Source: Treponema sp. (GTDB lineage Bacteria > Spirochaetota > Spirochaetia > Treponematales > Treponemataceae). Taken from it: a DNA stretch of 64,000 bases. A program made the position numbers and the translations under genes. The notes beneath the pieces were generated by a model that searched no databases, had not been told where the DNA came from, and worked only from the letters and a program-made list of their open reading frames with translations. Positions 52,471 through 60,882 of the stretch are shown here, one piece after another. The stretch is taken from contig JAAVAO010000051.1 in NCBI GenBank assembly GCA_014803985.1, positions 1 through 64,000 on the forward strand, read 5' to 3'. Within the stretch, counting starts at the first letter, position 1. Each line of letters opens with the position of its first letter.

Positions 52471-53487
52471 ATGAAAGTTTTAGGAATTGAATCTAGTTGT
52501 GATGAAACTGCTGCCGCAATTGTGGAGGACGGGAGAACAATTTTAAGCAACGTTGTGGCAACGCAGATTCCATTTCATAAGATTTACAAGGGCGTTGTTC
52601 CTGAAATTGCAAGCAGAAAACATGCGGAATGGATTTTGCCAGTTGTTAAGCAGTCTTTAAAAGAGGCAAGCCTTTCTCTTGACGAAATAGATGCCGTTGC
52701 AGCAACAAACAGACCGGGACTTATGGGTTCTTTGTTGGTGGGAATGACGTTTGGAAAAACGCTTGCATGGGCAAACAAAAAGCCTTTTATCGCTATAAAT
52801 CACATGCTCGGTCATTTGTATGCGGCTCATCTTGAAAACGACATACCGTATCCCTATTTAGGGTTGCTCGTTTCTGGGGGGCATTCAATTATTTGCACAG
52901 TTCAGGACTTTGATGACATTGAAGTGTTGGGAACGACTGTTGATGACTCTGTTGGAGAGGCATTTGACAAGGTTTCAAAATTTTATGGACTTGGATATCC
53001 TGGAGGAGTGATTATTGATAACCTTGCGAAAAAAGGAGATCCGCGCGCCGCGTCATTTCCTGTTCCTCGACTTGATGGAGATGATCATCGCTACGATATG
53101 AGTTTTTCGGGACTAAAGACAGCGGTTATTCATCAATGTGATATGTTTTGGAATGATGGCTATGAACATTCAACAGAAAATATGTGCGCTGCCTTTCAGG
53201 AAACGGCTTGCCGCACTTTAACGAGCCGACTGTTCCGTGCAATTGATGATACGGGTTTAAAAACGGTTGTGGCAGGAGGAGGCGTTGCGGCAAATTCTCG
53301 ACTTCGCGAAATGTTAAGTTCTCGAGATGATATAAAATGTATTTTTCCGCCTTTAAAACTCTGTGGGGATAACGGCGCAATGATTGCTGGCGTTGCATAT
53401 CATTTTTTAAAGCGAGGCGACACATCTCCATTGACCACAACTGCTTCTGCAAGAATCCCGCAATTTAAGCGTGGATTGAAAGGGTGA
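52471..53487 (+). CDS. tsaD: tRNA t6A37 threonylcarbamoyltransferase TsaD
   Basis: TsaD transfers threonylcarbamoyl to A37 of ANN-decoding tRNAs with TsaB and TsaE. The 338-residue length is normal. The signature IESSCDETAAAIVEDG opens the protein. The metal site is INHMLGHLYAAHLE (about 108-121) and ATP contacts include LLVSGGHS. The C-terminal GGGVAANSRLRE and DNGAMIAGVA complete the fold. It lies 26 bp after the deacetylase gene and is probably co-transcribed. A repeat element follows. Confidence 0.96.
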   Translation: MKVLGIESSCDETAAAIVEDGRTILSNVVATQIPFHKIYKGVVPEIASRKHAEWILPVVKQSLKEASLSLDEIDAVAATNRPGLMGSLLVGMTFGKTLAWANKKPFIAINHMLGHLYAAHLENDIPYPYLGLLVSGGHSIICTVQDFDDIEVLGTTVDDSVGEAFDKVSKFYGLGYPGGVIIDNLAKKGDPRAASFPVPRLDGDDHRYDMSFSGLKTAVIHQCDMFWNDGYEHSTENMCAAFQETACRTLTSRLFRAIDDTGLKTVVAGGGVAANSRLREMLSSRDDIKCIFPPLKLCGDNGAMIAGVAYHFLKRGDTSPLTTTASARIPQFKRGLKG

Positions 53488-53500
53488 GCATAAATTAGAA

Positions 53501-53790
53501 GATTTAAAACAGGCAACTGAAATTGAGTTGCCCATTTTAATGCGAGTTTTGAAAATGTAAAAAACATTTGCGAAGGCGCAGTGAAAAAGGCAAAATCGCT
53601 CTAATTGTGGTCGCTGCAATAGCAGCGAAAAAAAAATCTATGCCACAATGAGCGCGAAATGCGCGAGCGCATGGTTTTGCCCTGCGACCGTAAGTCGAGA
53701 AATTAAAAGAAAAAGAACACTGTGCCTTTCGCCCTTGCAACTGGAAGATTGTTTTTTTATCTTTCTAAAACTCGCTTATTTACTATCATT
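53501..53790 (+). repeat. Composite intergenic repeat after tsaD
   Basis: The start (53507-53538) is a decayed H1 of the hairpin cassette (AAAACAGGCAACT/AGTTGCCCATTTT), followed by TGCGAGTTTT. Then 53641-53770 is a copy of the element at 59090-59225 (shared GCGCATGGTTTTGCCCTGCG, then CCGTAAGTCGAGAAATTAAA). It ends in AAAACTCGCTTATTTAC, as in the cassette. It lies in the convergent gap before ricT. Confidence 0.75.
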
Positions 53791-53863
53791 TTTGCGATGG
53801 ATTGCTTTGTTATAGTACATAAGCGATACGGTGAAATCAATTTTTTTTCAGATACAATCCGTT

Positions 53864-54784
53864 TTATTCTATTCTCCAGCGATTGTTTTCTTTTACAAAA
53901 CGCTTTGTGTTTACTTCAAGAAGACGGCCGTCATCGCCCAGCATTTTTACCATTGAAGTTACTGGATCAACTTCTGTGATTTTAAAGTTCGTGCCGTCAT
54001 AAAAAATATGTATGCCCTCCGAAGGCAGTTTTTTTCGCGCTTCATTGTACCAATCGAATTCATAAGAAAGACAACACAAAAGACGACCGCATTGACCTGA
54101 AATTTTTGTTGAATTAAGAGAAAGATTTTGATCCTTTGCCATTTTTATGGAAACGGGACGCAGTTTGTCTGAAACGCTGTGACAACAAAAAGCCCTTCCA
54201 CAAACGCCAAGTCCGCCAACAATCCGTGCTTCATCACGAACACCGATTTGTCGCAATTCGATGCGCATTTTAAACACGCTTACCAAGTCTTTGACCAACT
54301 CTCTAAAGTCCACTCTATTGTCAGAGCTAAAGAAGAACAGTGCCTTTGGCTCATCAACTAAAAAATGCACTTCGATTAACTTCATATCAAGTTTATGAGA
54401 TACAACTTTTTCTTTAAAAACGACCGCAGCCTCTTTTTCCTTTTCTGCGTTTTCATCTGCCTTTGCCAAATCTTCCTTTGTTGCCTTTCTTTCAATAACA
54501 ACAACATCGCTGGATTTTATTCCGACAGTTTTTTTTGCTTGTCCTATAATCTTGACCATATCACGCCCATATCTTGTGGCAACGATAACAAAATCTCCGT
54601 TATTAACGTCCAGTTTTTTATCGTTGCGGGCATAAATGGTTTCCGAAGAATAAAAAAGTTTTAGGCAAAATAAAGGCTTGTCAGAAACATAACTTTCGCC
54701 CATTTCTTCATCAGAATAAGAATCCTCAAGAGAATCAAGGCTCTCTCTTTCATCATATATATCATTTTCAAAAATGTCGCTCAC
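53864..54784 (-). CDS. ricT: PSP1-domain protein RicT (YaaT)
   Basis: The start is GTG 54784 with GGAG nine bases upstream; an upstream ATG frame (54853) runs through the promoter. The 306-residue protein has an acidic N-terminal 45 residues and the PSP1 domain. The latter contains RQIGVRDEARIVGGLGVCGR, AFCCHS and SGQCGRLLCCLSYE. In Bacillus, RicT with RicA and RicF binds [4Fe-4S] clusters through such Cys and stimulates RNase Y-dependent mRNA processing. In Bacillus yaaT lies near yaaR; a YaaR-like gene is 262 bp upstream here. Confidence 0.92.
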   Translation of the reverse strand: MSDIFENDIYDERESLDSLEDSYSDEEMGESYVSDKPLFCLKLFYSSETIYARNDKKLDVNNGDFVIVATRYGRDMVKIIGQAKKTVGIKSSDVVVIERKATKEDLAKADENAEKEKEAAVVFKEKVVSHKLDMKLIEVHFLVDEPKALFFFSSDNRVDFRELVKDLVSVFKMRIELRQIGVRDEARIVGGLGVCGRAFCCHSVSDKLRPVSIKMAKDQNLSLNSTKISGQCGRLLCCLSYEFDWYNEARKKLPSEGIHIFYDGTNFKITEVDPVTSMVKMLGDDGRLLEVNTKRFVKENNRWRIE

Positions 54785-54830
54785 TATATTACGCTCCAAA
54801 ATGTAAATTTGTAAAAAAGTTGTTTTGGAA

Positions 54831-54858
54831 ATTATATGCAATTCCCCAAACAATTCAA
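54831..54858 (-). promoter_or_regulatory. Promoter of ricT
   Basis: On the minus strand TTGAAT (54858-54853), a 16-bp spacer and TATAAT (54836-54831). It gives a leader of about 40 nt with GGAG before the GTG start. The remaining gap to 55046 shows no gene. Confidence 0.65.
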
Positions 54859-55046
54859 CTTACCCTTCAATTTTATATCATTAGTTCTCAAAATACAACT
54901 AGGCGTTTTCATTTTTAATGACGAGCGAATCATCAGATGCGTTTTTTATGCGCGTGGCGTTCTATCGGAAGTTTCATACAATTTCTTCGCAAAGTCTGTA
55001 TATTTGTGATGACAAGAAAGACGTGCATCAACATATAAAACAAAAT

Positions 55047-55625
55047 CTATGCAGCAAAAAAATCCACAAGCAAACCTTTTATTTCGTTTACTCTTGCAAG
55101 CATTTGAATTTTATCGGCATGCCCTTCCAGAAATTCCCTTGCAAACTTGTCAAGCTCCTCATTAACGATTCGCACTTGAACCCACGGATCCGGCCGCTCT
55201 TTGCGTTCTGCAAAATAAGGACTTCTAAAGGGGCCTTTATGGACATACTCTCTTCCATACCGCTTTATTTTTGAGGTTTCGTAGTTGTTTCTTTCCAAAA
55301 ACTTTAAAAATTGACTAACAGATTTTCTAAAATGTGCAAAATTTTCCGCCGTCGCACTTTCAGAAAGTGTATCTCCAGAAATATCAATGGCATCCATTAA
55401 AAAAACAAATGCATCTTCTGTGGAAAGTCCTGCAATTTCAGGAGGAAGCCCAGCAGAAATCAACTCGTTAACTTCTGCCGATTTTTGAATCATTGAAGAA
55501 AAAACCGATTTTTTCTTTTCAATGCGTCCCTTTTCCGATTTTTGCGTATCTTTTGCATTGTTTGCAGCATTTGCCATTGCGGAAAAATACAGTGATGAAT
55601 TTACTGAATCTATGCTGCCGCTCAT
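55047..55625 (-). CDS. YaaR-like (DUF327) protein
   Basis: The 192-residue protein is mostly alpha-helical. It has a variable N terminus, LFLMDAIDI-type helices and a C-terminal VNEELDKFAREFLEGHADKI followed by VNEIKGLLVDFF, the pattern of the DUF327/YaaR family. Function is unknown. Its ATG overlaps the bactofilin stop by 4 nt. In Firmicutes yaaR sits beside yaaT (ricT), and the same proximity is kept here. Confidence 0.75.
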   Translation of the reverse strand: MSGSIDSVNSSLYFSAMANAANNAKDTQKSEKGRIEKKKSVFSSMIQKSAEVNELISAGLPPEIAGLSTEDAFVFLMDAIDISGDTLSESATAENFAHFRKSVSQFLKFLERNNYETSKIKRYGREYVHKGPFRSPYFAERKERPDPWVQVRIVNEELDKFAREFLEGHADKIQMLARVNEIKGLLVDFFAA

Positions 55626-56035
55626 AGAATAACAGCCTTGTCTCGAATTGCCTTTGCTTGAAGAAATGCATCCGTTGAGGCTTTGAATTTTTCTTCGTCC
55701 TTGATGGAAATGCAGTGTCCATGCAAAATTGCACCGTCTTCAATTTTTATTTTGCGCGAAATAATATTGCCTACAACCGCTGATGTTGACAACAGACTGA
55801 CGGACTCTTTTGCCGTGACGTTGCCGATGACAATTCCACCGTCGATCACTGATTTTGCAGAAAGATTTCCGCGAATTTTAGCTTTTTCACTTATGATAAC
55901 TGCGCCATCAGTTTCAAGGTTACCGTCAATATCTCCGTCAATACGTATAAATCCATTGACTTTTAAATTGCCTTTTACAAAAGAGCCTGAACCGATGAGA
56001 GTGTTTATAGAAATGTCGTCAAAACGAAAAGCCAT
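55622..56035 (-). CDS. Bactofilin
   Basis: Bactofilins polymerise into membrane-associated filaments and organise cell-wall enzymes; in helical bacteria they help set cell shape. The 137-residue protein has the beta-helical core GSGSFVKGNLKVNGFIRIDG with repeats every six residues (GDIDGNLETDGAVIISEKA, AKIRGNLSAKSVIDGGIVIG). It begins one base after the M23 peptidase stop and overlaps the YaaR-like gene by 4 nt. Pairing with an M23 protein matches known bactofilin-LmdC-type shape modules. Confidence 0.94.
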   Translation of the reverse strand: MAFRFDDISINTLIGSGSFVKGNLKVNGFIRIDGDIDGNLETDGAVIISEKAKIRGNLSAKSVIDGGIVIGNVTAKESVSLLSTSAVVGNIISRKIKIEDGAILHGHCISIKDEEKFKASTDAFLQAKAIRDKAVIL

Positions 56036-56036
56036 A

Positions 56037-57059
56037 CTATTTTGGAAGTCTTATATTTATATACTTAATTGGATCTACAACATCGGAGCCGATATGTACT
56101 TCATAATGAAGGTGAGGACCAGTTGTAATGCCTGTATTTCCGATGTTCCCGATAATTTGCCCTTGATTTACGAATTCGCCTTTTTTCACTCTAAGTGTAC
56201 TCATGTGGGCAAACCGTGTGTAAATTCCGTGTTTATGCCGAATGATAATATGATTTCCAAAGGTCATATCATAGCCACAACTGACAACCTGTCCATTCGC
56301 CGTTGCCATGATGGGGTCGCCTTGCCTCCATGTTGAAAAGTCAACGCCCTTGTGAATGTACCACTGTCCTGTGAGCGGATGCACTGTAGGCCCGAACATA
56401 GACGAAATATGGACATTAGGACTTGTTACCGGCCAAATATTTGGAATCTCATGGAAAAGTGAATTTTGGTTTTCAAGCATTTTTCCAATCTGCTCAATAG
56501 GTTGAACGGCATTTTCAAGGTATGAGGTGAGAGAGTGGATGTCTGAAAATTCTGTCAATGCTCCGTTGACAGAGCTTTTTGTGCTGAACAAGGACGACAA
56601 GTCACTGTTTGAAATAGAGCCGTGCGCTATGGAAGAATTTTTGTCAATTCCCAAAAGGCTTAGGCTCTTTGAAAGCGAAGTTTGAAATCTTTTTGCCGCC
56701 TGCAAAAGGTTTGTGTTTTCGTCCCGCAATTCATCAAGGCTTGCCAGAGTCTCGCGGTTTTGATTCATAAGCGTGTTAATTTCAATGTTGGATGCAAGTG
56801 CTGTTTTGTTGAAATAGAAAAATGAAAACACAATTCCAATGATTAAAACCATTCCTAAAACAAGCGCAAATATATTTGTCTGAATATTTAAAACTTTGCT
56901 TTGCGAGTGAGGCACAATCATTATGGTCAACTTGTTGTCGAAAACTTTAAAAATTTTTACAAAGAAATTTCTTATAACTTTAAAAAAGGAAACGAATCCA
57001 TTCTGTACATCGGAAGCAATTTTTTTTTCAATTTTTTTATATCTTTGCGTTCTTGGCAA
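56037..57059 (-). CDS. Membrane-anchored M23 family peptidase (bactofilin partner)
   Basis: Translation starts at TTG 57059 with GGGAG nine bases upstream. The 340-residue protein has a basic cytoplasmic N terminus, one transmembrane segment (about 62-84), and a coiled coil (about 90-125). The C-terminal LytM/M23 domain carries all metal and catalytic positions: WYIHKGVDFS (HxxxD, about 238-242) and GPHLHYEVH (HxH, about 318-320). It should cut peptidoglycan cross-links in the periplasm. The gene order M23-bactofilin suggests that the filament positions this enzyme. Confidence 0.92.
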   Translation of the reverse strand: MPRTQRYKKIEKKIASDVQNGFVSFFKVIRNFFVKIFKVFDNKLTIMIVPHSQSKVLNIQTNIFALVLGMVLIIGIVFSFFYFNKTALASNIEINTLMNQNRETLASLDELRDENTNLLQAAKRFQTSLSKSLSLLGIDKNSSIAHGSISNSDLSSLFSTKSSVNGALTEFSDIHSLTSYLENAVQPIEQIGKMLENQNSLFHEIPNIWPVTSPNVHISSMFGPTVHPLTGQWYIHKGVDFSTWRQGDPIMATANGQVVSCGYDMTFGNHIIIRHKHGIYTRFAHMSTLRVKKGEFVNQGQIIGNIGNTGITTGPHLHYEVHIGSDVVDPIKYINIRLPK

Positions 57060-57119
57060 TTCTATTTTCTCCCTTAATACATAATACTATCATAGTAGGT
57101 AATAGTATCCAATTTTTAC

Positions 57120-57149
57120 AGTATATCACAGTAATATGCAATATGTCAA
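57120..57149 (-). promoter_or_regulatory. Promoter of the M23-bactofilin-YaaR operon
   Basis: On the minus strand TTGACA (57149-57144), an 18-bp spacer with TGn extension, and TATACT (57125-57120). The leader contains the inverted repeat ATACTAT/ATAGTAT before the GGGAG site. Confidence 0.7.
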
Positions 57150-57314
57150 ATTAAGAAGCGACATACATTTTTTATGAAAAATTCTCAAAAAATCAAAATC
57201 TAAAGTTGACAAGTCGAGATTCCTATATTACCATTATCGGTAGGATCTATGATATTTTTTATAGTTCTCTGTTAAAAACTGTCTAAATAATTCTTTATTT
57301 TAAGGAAAATACCC

Positions 57315-58094
57315 ATGCAATTTTTTGATACGCATGCTCACATCGGGCTTATATACGATGACCCTATAGAACAATTACGCGTTATTCAGCAGGCAAAGCA
57401 GGCTGGAGTGAACAGAATTGTAAGCATTAACAATAGTTTGCACGACTTTGAACGAAACTACCCGCATTTGAAGGCAATTTCTGGAGTGTATCATGCTGTT
57501 GGAATCGCTCCGTCTGAAGTGACAAATCCAGGCTCTGACTACATAAACAAAATAGAAACATACGTGAAGTTTCCGAATGTTGTTGCAGTTGGAGAAACGG
57601 GGCTTGATTATTATAAACGGTTTGGCGATAAACGTTCTCAAATTGAACTGTTTATTCAGCAGCTTGAGATTGCTCAAAAACATAATCTCCCTGTGATTAT
57701 TCATAATCGGGATGCAGGAAAGGATGTTTTTGACGTACTCTCAGACCGTATGCCAGAAAAAGGTGCGATTTTCCATTGTTATTCTGAAGATGCCGAATAC
57801 GCAAAAAAATGTCTTGATATGAATGTATATTTTTCTTTTGCGGGAAATTTGACTTACAGAAACGCAAGGAATTTGCATGAGACAGTGCTGAATATTCCGC
57901 TTGACAGAATTCTTATTGAAACAGAAAGTCCGTTTATGATTCCGGCTGAATATCGTGAGAAAAAACGTACGATGCCTGCATATATCACGTCCACAGCGAG
58001 ATTCCTTGCAGAAATTCTTGAGATTGACGAAGAAAGGTTGGCGGATCAACTTTGGAAAAACAGTTGTCGCATATTCGGTTTGCCAGAAGAGTAA
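57315..58094 (+). CDS. tatD: TatD family metal-dependent hydrolase
   Basis: TatD enzymes are Mg-dependent 3'-5' DNA/RNA exonucleases of the amidohydrolase type. The 259-residue protein has FDTHAHIG (about 3-10), AVGETGLDYYKR (about 93), PVIIHNRDAGKD (about 126), IFHCYSEDAE and ILIETESPF, in the family order. AAGGA precedes the ATG. It is followed by the dihydrouridine synthase gene 9 bp later, so the two are probably co-transcribed. Confidence 0.94.
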   Translation: MQFFDTHAHIGLIYDDPIEQLRVIQQAKQAGVNRIVSINNSLHDFERNYPHLKAISGVYHAVGIAPSEVTNPGSDYINKIETYVKFPNVVAVGETGLDYYKRFGDKRSQIELFIQQLEIAQKHNLPVIIHNRDAGKDVFDVLSDRMPEKGAIFHCYSEDAEYAKKCLDMNVYFSFAGNLTYRNARNLHETVLNIPLDRILIETESPFMIPAEYREKKRTMPAYITSTARFLAEILEIDEERLADQLWKNSCRIFGLPEE

Positions 58095-58103
58095 ATTCGC
58101 GCG

Positions 58104-59084
58104 ATGCTTTATCATCCTGTAAAAATTGGAAGTGTTTCTCTTGATGGAAATGTGTTTCTTGCGCCTGTGGCGGGGTATTCCGATCGTTCGTTTCGTTCAA
58201 TTTGTGTGCGATGTGGCGCGTCTTTCACTTATACGGAAATGGTTTCTGCCGAAGCACTGACGCGCGGAAATCTAAAGACTGAAATTTTAATGAGGCGCGC
58301 GGAAAATGAAAGAAACTATTCTGTGCAAATTTTTGGTGGCATTCCTGAAACAATGGCGAGGGCCGCTGAACTGGTGCTTGAAAAAAACGTTTGCGAATGC
58401 ATTGATATAAACTGTGGTTGTCCTGTGCCAAAAATCATCAAAACTGGAGCGGGATCCGCGCTTACACGAGATCCAGAACGGCTTGGAAAAATTGTGGCTG
58501 CGGTTGTGCGCGCGGTTGGCGGAAGAGCGGCGGTGTCTGTAAAAATCCGTTCTGGTTGGGATGAAGAGCATATTACATTTAAAGAAGCCGCTCTTGCAGC
58601 ATTGGAAAACGGTGCAGATGCTATTACTTTGCACGCAAGAACAAGGGCGCAAGGGTACGAAGGCAAGGCGGATTGGGAAAAGGTAAAAACGCTTGTGGAT
58701 TTAGTCAACGGAAAGGCGGCGGTTTTTGGTTCTGGAGATTTGTTTTCTCCTGAGGATGCAAAGGCGATGTTGGAGCAAACGGGCTGTGACGGAGTGATGT
58801 TTGCACGAGGCGCAATGGGAAATCCATTTATATTTTCAAAAACAATAAGCCTTTTGAAAAACGGCAGTTATGATGAAGTTTCTCCGTCTGCTCGAATAAA
58901 GGCGGCGTTTGAAGAGCTTGAAATGCTTGTTGCAGATACAAATGAAAAGTCTGCCTGTCTTGAAATGCGAAAGCGTTTTTGTGCGTATTCAAAAGGAATT
59001 CCAGGAGGGGCTGCACTGCGAGAAAAAACTGTACACGCCGAAACAATAGCCGATTATCATGCAATTTTTGACGAAGCACTATAA
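58104..59084 (+). CDS. dus: tRNA-dihydrouridine synthase
   Basis: The FMN enzyme reduces uridines in tRNA. The 326-residue protein has a TIM barrel with LAPVAGYSDRSFRSIC at the start, the catalytic Cys in IDINCGCPVPKI (about 105), and then SVKIRSGWDEEH, ITLHARTRAQGYEGKADW and VMFARGAMGNPFIF. It is closest in type to DusB. The start ATG is close to the tatD stop. A repeat element follows the gene. Confidence 0.93.
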   Translation: MLYHPVKIGSVSLDGNVFLAPVAGYSDRSFRSICVRCGASFTYTEMVSAEALTRGNLKTEILMRRAENERNYSVQIFGGIPETMARAAELVLEKNVCECIDINCGCPVPKIIKTGAGSALTRDPERLGKIVAAVVRAVGGRAAVSVKIRSGWDEEHITFKEAALAALENGADAITLHARTRAQGYEGKADWEKVKTLVDLVNGKAAVFGSGDLFSPEDAKAMLEQTGCDGVMFARGAMGNPFIFSKTISLLKNGSYDEVSPSARIKAAFEELEMLVADTNEKSACLEMRKRFCAYSKGIPGGAALREKTVHAETIADYHAIFDEAL

Positions 59085-59087
59085 AAA

Positions 59088-59240
59088 ATCATTGCCACAA
59101 TTACTGCGAAATGCGCAAGCGCATGGTTTTGCCCTGCGACCGTAAGTCGAGAAATTAAAACTAGAAGAACAATGTATCTTTCGCCACTGCAACTGGAAGA
59201 ATGTTTTTTTATTTCTAAAACTTGCTGGTGAAAATTAAGG
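59088..59240 (+). repeat. Intergenic repeat element after dus
   Basis: 59090-59225 matches 53641-53770 with few changes (GCGCATGGTTTTGCCCTGCG shared exactly). 59147-59190 is present in inverted orientation at 11926-11969. It contains no gene. The remaining gap to 59321 holds the promoter of the next gene. Confidence 0.75.
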
Positions 59241-59286
59241 AATTATTTTTTCGTGTGTAAGCTCTGCTTGTGTAAAGCAGCCTGAC

Positions 59287-59314
59287 TTGAAAATCTGCGT
59301 TTTTGGTATATAAT
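59287..59314 (+). promoter_or_regulatory. Promoter predicting a leaderless mRNA for the SDR-like gene
   Basis: TTGAAA (59287-59292), a 16-bp spacer and TATAAT (59309-59314). The ATG follows after exactly 7 nt, as at rsmE. Confidence 0.7.
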
Positions 59315-59321
59315 CTTATTT

Positions 59322-60047
59322 ATGACAAAGAATATTTTTATTGCGGGAAAAGAATTTCCAGAAATCAATGAGTTTGCTGATATATTTTCAATGGAGAAAT
59401 GCAATGTTTCTGTGACTAGCGATGATGAAAATAAAACTGCGCTTTCATCTCCTGATATAAAGGTTGTGCAGTGGAATAAGGGGTCTAGCATTTCTGCACG
59501 GGCAACCGTGATTCAGGCGGAAACAGAAATTGGTGCAATAGACAATGCAATTCTTTATTTTGATGCACCGTTTTTTGCCTCTAAATTTAGTTCTCTTTCT
59601 GCGGAAATATTTGCCCCTGCTTGTGATTCAATGATTTTAGGTTTTCAGTATCTTACTTTTGAATTGATGAAGCGAGTGCAGCAGCGCAAGTCGTGCGCCC
59701 GAATTATTTTTCTTATAAAAACTGCACCTTCTTTTGCGGATATGTTGAGAAATCCATCTTTAAAAAAAGTTGGCACAGAACCTGCGAACGCAATTGTGGC
59801 GGCTTCGGAGGCGGCGTTTGCGAATTTTGCTGAAAATATTGCAGCAACGCTTTCAAAAAACGACTATGTTTCCGTTTTGCTTGTGACGGGAGATGATCAC
59901 AATGAAACAATGAGGCGCGATTCAACGCTTGCCACTTGGCTAAAGGACTATATTTGCGCTCTTGACGAAAAGAAAAGCGATGTAAAAATGGCAAAATGGA
60001 TAAAAGCAGGGGAAAAGTTGTCTTCTGGATTTCGTTTTTTTCATTAA
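59322..60047 (+). CDS. Unknown protein with short-chain-dehydrogenase-like features
   Basis: The 241-residue protein resembles the second half of a short-chain dehydrogenase fold: NAILYFDAPFF, SMILGFQYLTFELMKRV, RIIFLIKTAP, then ANAIVAASEAAFANFAENIA where SDRs usually have YxxxK. The Gly-rich cofactor loop at the N terminus and the YxxxK pair are missing. It may be a degenerate, non-catalytic relative. No Shine-Dalgarno sequence is present, matching the leaderless promoter. mgtC follows closely. Confidence 0.55.
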   Translation: MTKNIFIAGKEFPEINEFADIFSMEKCNVSVTSDDENKTALSSPDIKVVQWNKGSSISARATVIQAETEIGAIDNAILYFDAPFFASKFSSLSAEIFAPACDSMILGFQYLTFELMKRVQQRKSCARIIFLIKTAPSFADMLRNPSLKKVGTEPANAIVAASEAAFANFAENIAATLSKNDYVSVLLVTGDDHNETMRRDSTLATWLKDYICALDEKKSDVKMAKWIKAGEKLSSGFRFFH

Positions 60048-60078
60048 GCGAAAAATAAATGAAAAAGTGCAAGCAATT

Positions 60079-60768
60079 ATGATAGATTTTAACAATGTAT
60101 ATATTGATTATGCAGTTCGTATGGCAGCCGCCGTGGTATGCGGGCTGTTTCTTGGCATAGAGCGAAAGTCAAGGCGACAAGCGGTTGGGATGAGAACTTT
60201 GGTGTTAATCAGTGTTTCTTCTGCGATGCTTACAATAATTTCTGTTGCGCTGGCAGAATTTCCCAATTTGCATTCTCCACATTCTATAAGCGGAGATCCG
60301 ACTCGCATTGCATCTGGTATTATTACGGGAATTGGTTTTATGGGTGCGGGTGAAATCTTGCACAGCGGATTGAATATTCGAGGGCTTACATCTGCTGCGG
60401 TGATTTGGACTTCATCCGCTCTTGGAATTGCTTGCGGGGCGGGATATTTTTATATAGCGGGGATAACGCTTTTTGTAACATTTCTTTCGCTGTTACTTTT
60501 GAAGAAAGTTGAAATGCGCCTTTTTCCTGCCGAAAAATCAAGAACGCTGAAGATTGTGTGCGTGGGAATGGATGTTGATTTTGAAAAAATCCAACGGGAA
60601 ATAGACTCTTCTGGTCTTGTTCAGCGCGATGTAAATATAAAAAAATCTTTGGAGAGTGACCGCGTTGAATTAAAATTCTCTGTAAATACGCCAAATCATT
60701 TTAATATATTTCAATTTACCGAAAAGATGATGCAGGTAGAGAAAATTCTTGAAGTTTCTATTGAGTAG
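60079..60768 (+). CDS. mgtC: MgtC/SapB family membrane protein
   Basis: The 229-residue protein has four to five transmembrane segments (about 10-135). The hallmark GIERKSRRQAVGMRTLVLIS lies after the first, and GIITGIGFMGAGEIL and TSAAVIWTSSALGIACGAGYF follow. A soluble ACT-like C-terminal domain occupies about 155-229. MgtC proteins aid survival in low magnesium and inside phagocytes; simpler relatives (YhiD/SapB) have unknown roles. ATG 60079 was chosen; GTG 60067 is an in-frame alternative. It lies 31 bp after the SDR-like gene. Confidence 0.9.
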   Translation: MIDFNNVYIDYAVRMAAAVVCGLFLGIERKSRRQAVGMRTLVLISVSSAMLTIISVALAEFPNLHSPHSISGDPTRIASGIITGIGFMGAGEILHSGLNIRGLTSAAVIWTSSALGIACGAGYFYIAGITLFVTFLSLLLLKKVEMRLFPAEKSRTLKIVCVGMDVDFEKIQREIDSSGLVQRDVNIKKSLESDRVELKFSVNTPNHFNIFQFTEKMMQVEKILEVSIE

Positions 60769-60882
60769 GAAACGGAAAATAGACGAAAATCACGAACTTG
60801 AGGTAATGGTGCGTTTTAAATTTTCGCAAATGCCCTTACAATTATTGTCAAATTGAGTATTTAACATTAAAATTATAGTGTT
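60769..60882 (+). promoter_or_regulatory. Spacer with candidate promoter of the 523-aa gene
   Basis: TTGAGT (60853-60858) and TATAGT (60874-60879) are 15 bp apart. The -10 box lies only 3 nt before the ATG at 60883, too close for a leaderless start there, so a later start codon is possible. Confidence 0.3.

Noticed and set aside
54785-55046. Remnant of holB between the YaaR-like gene and ricT, as in the Bacillus order
   Set aside because: Only short open pieces (about 20-35 codons) exist on the minus strand and none shows AAA+ clamp-loader motifs. A 118-codon plus-strand frame here and into the YaaR-like gene is antisense to real genes.
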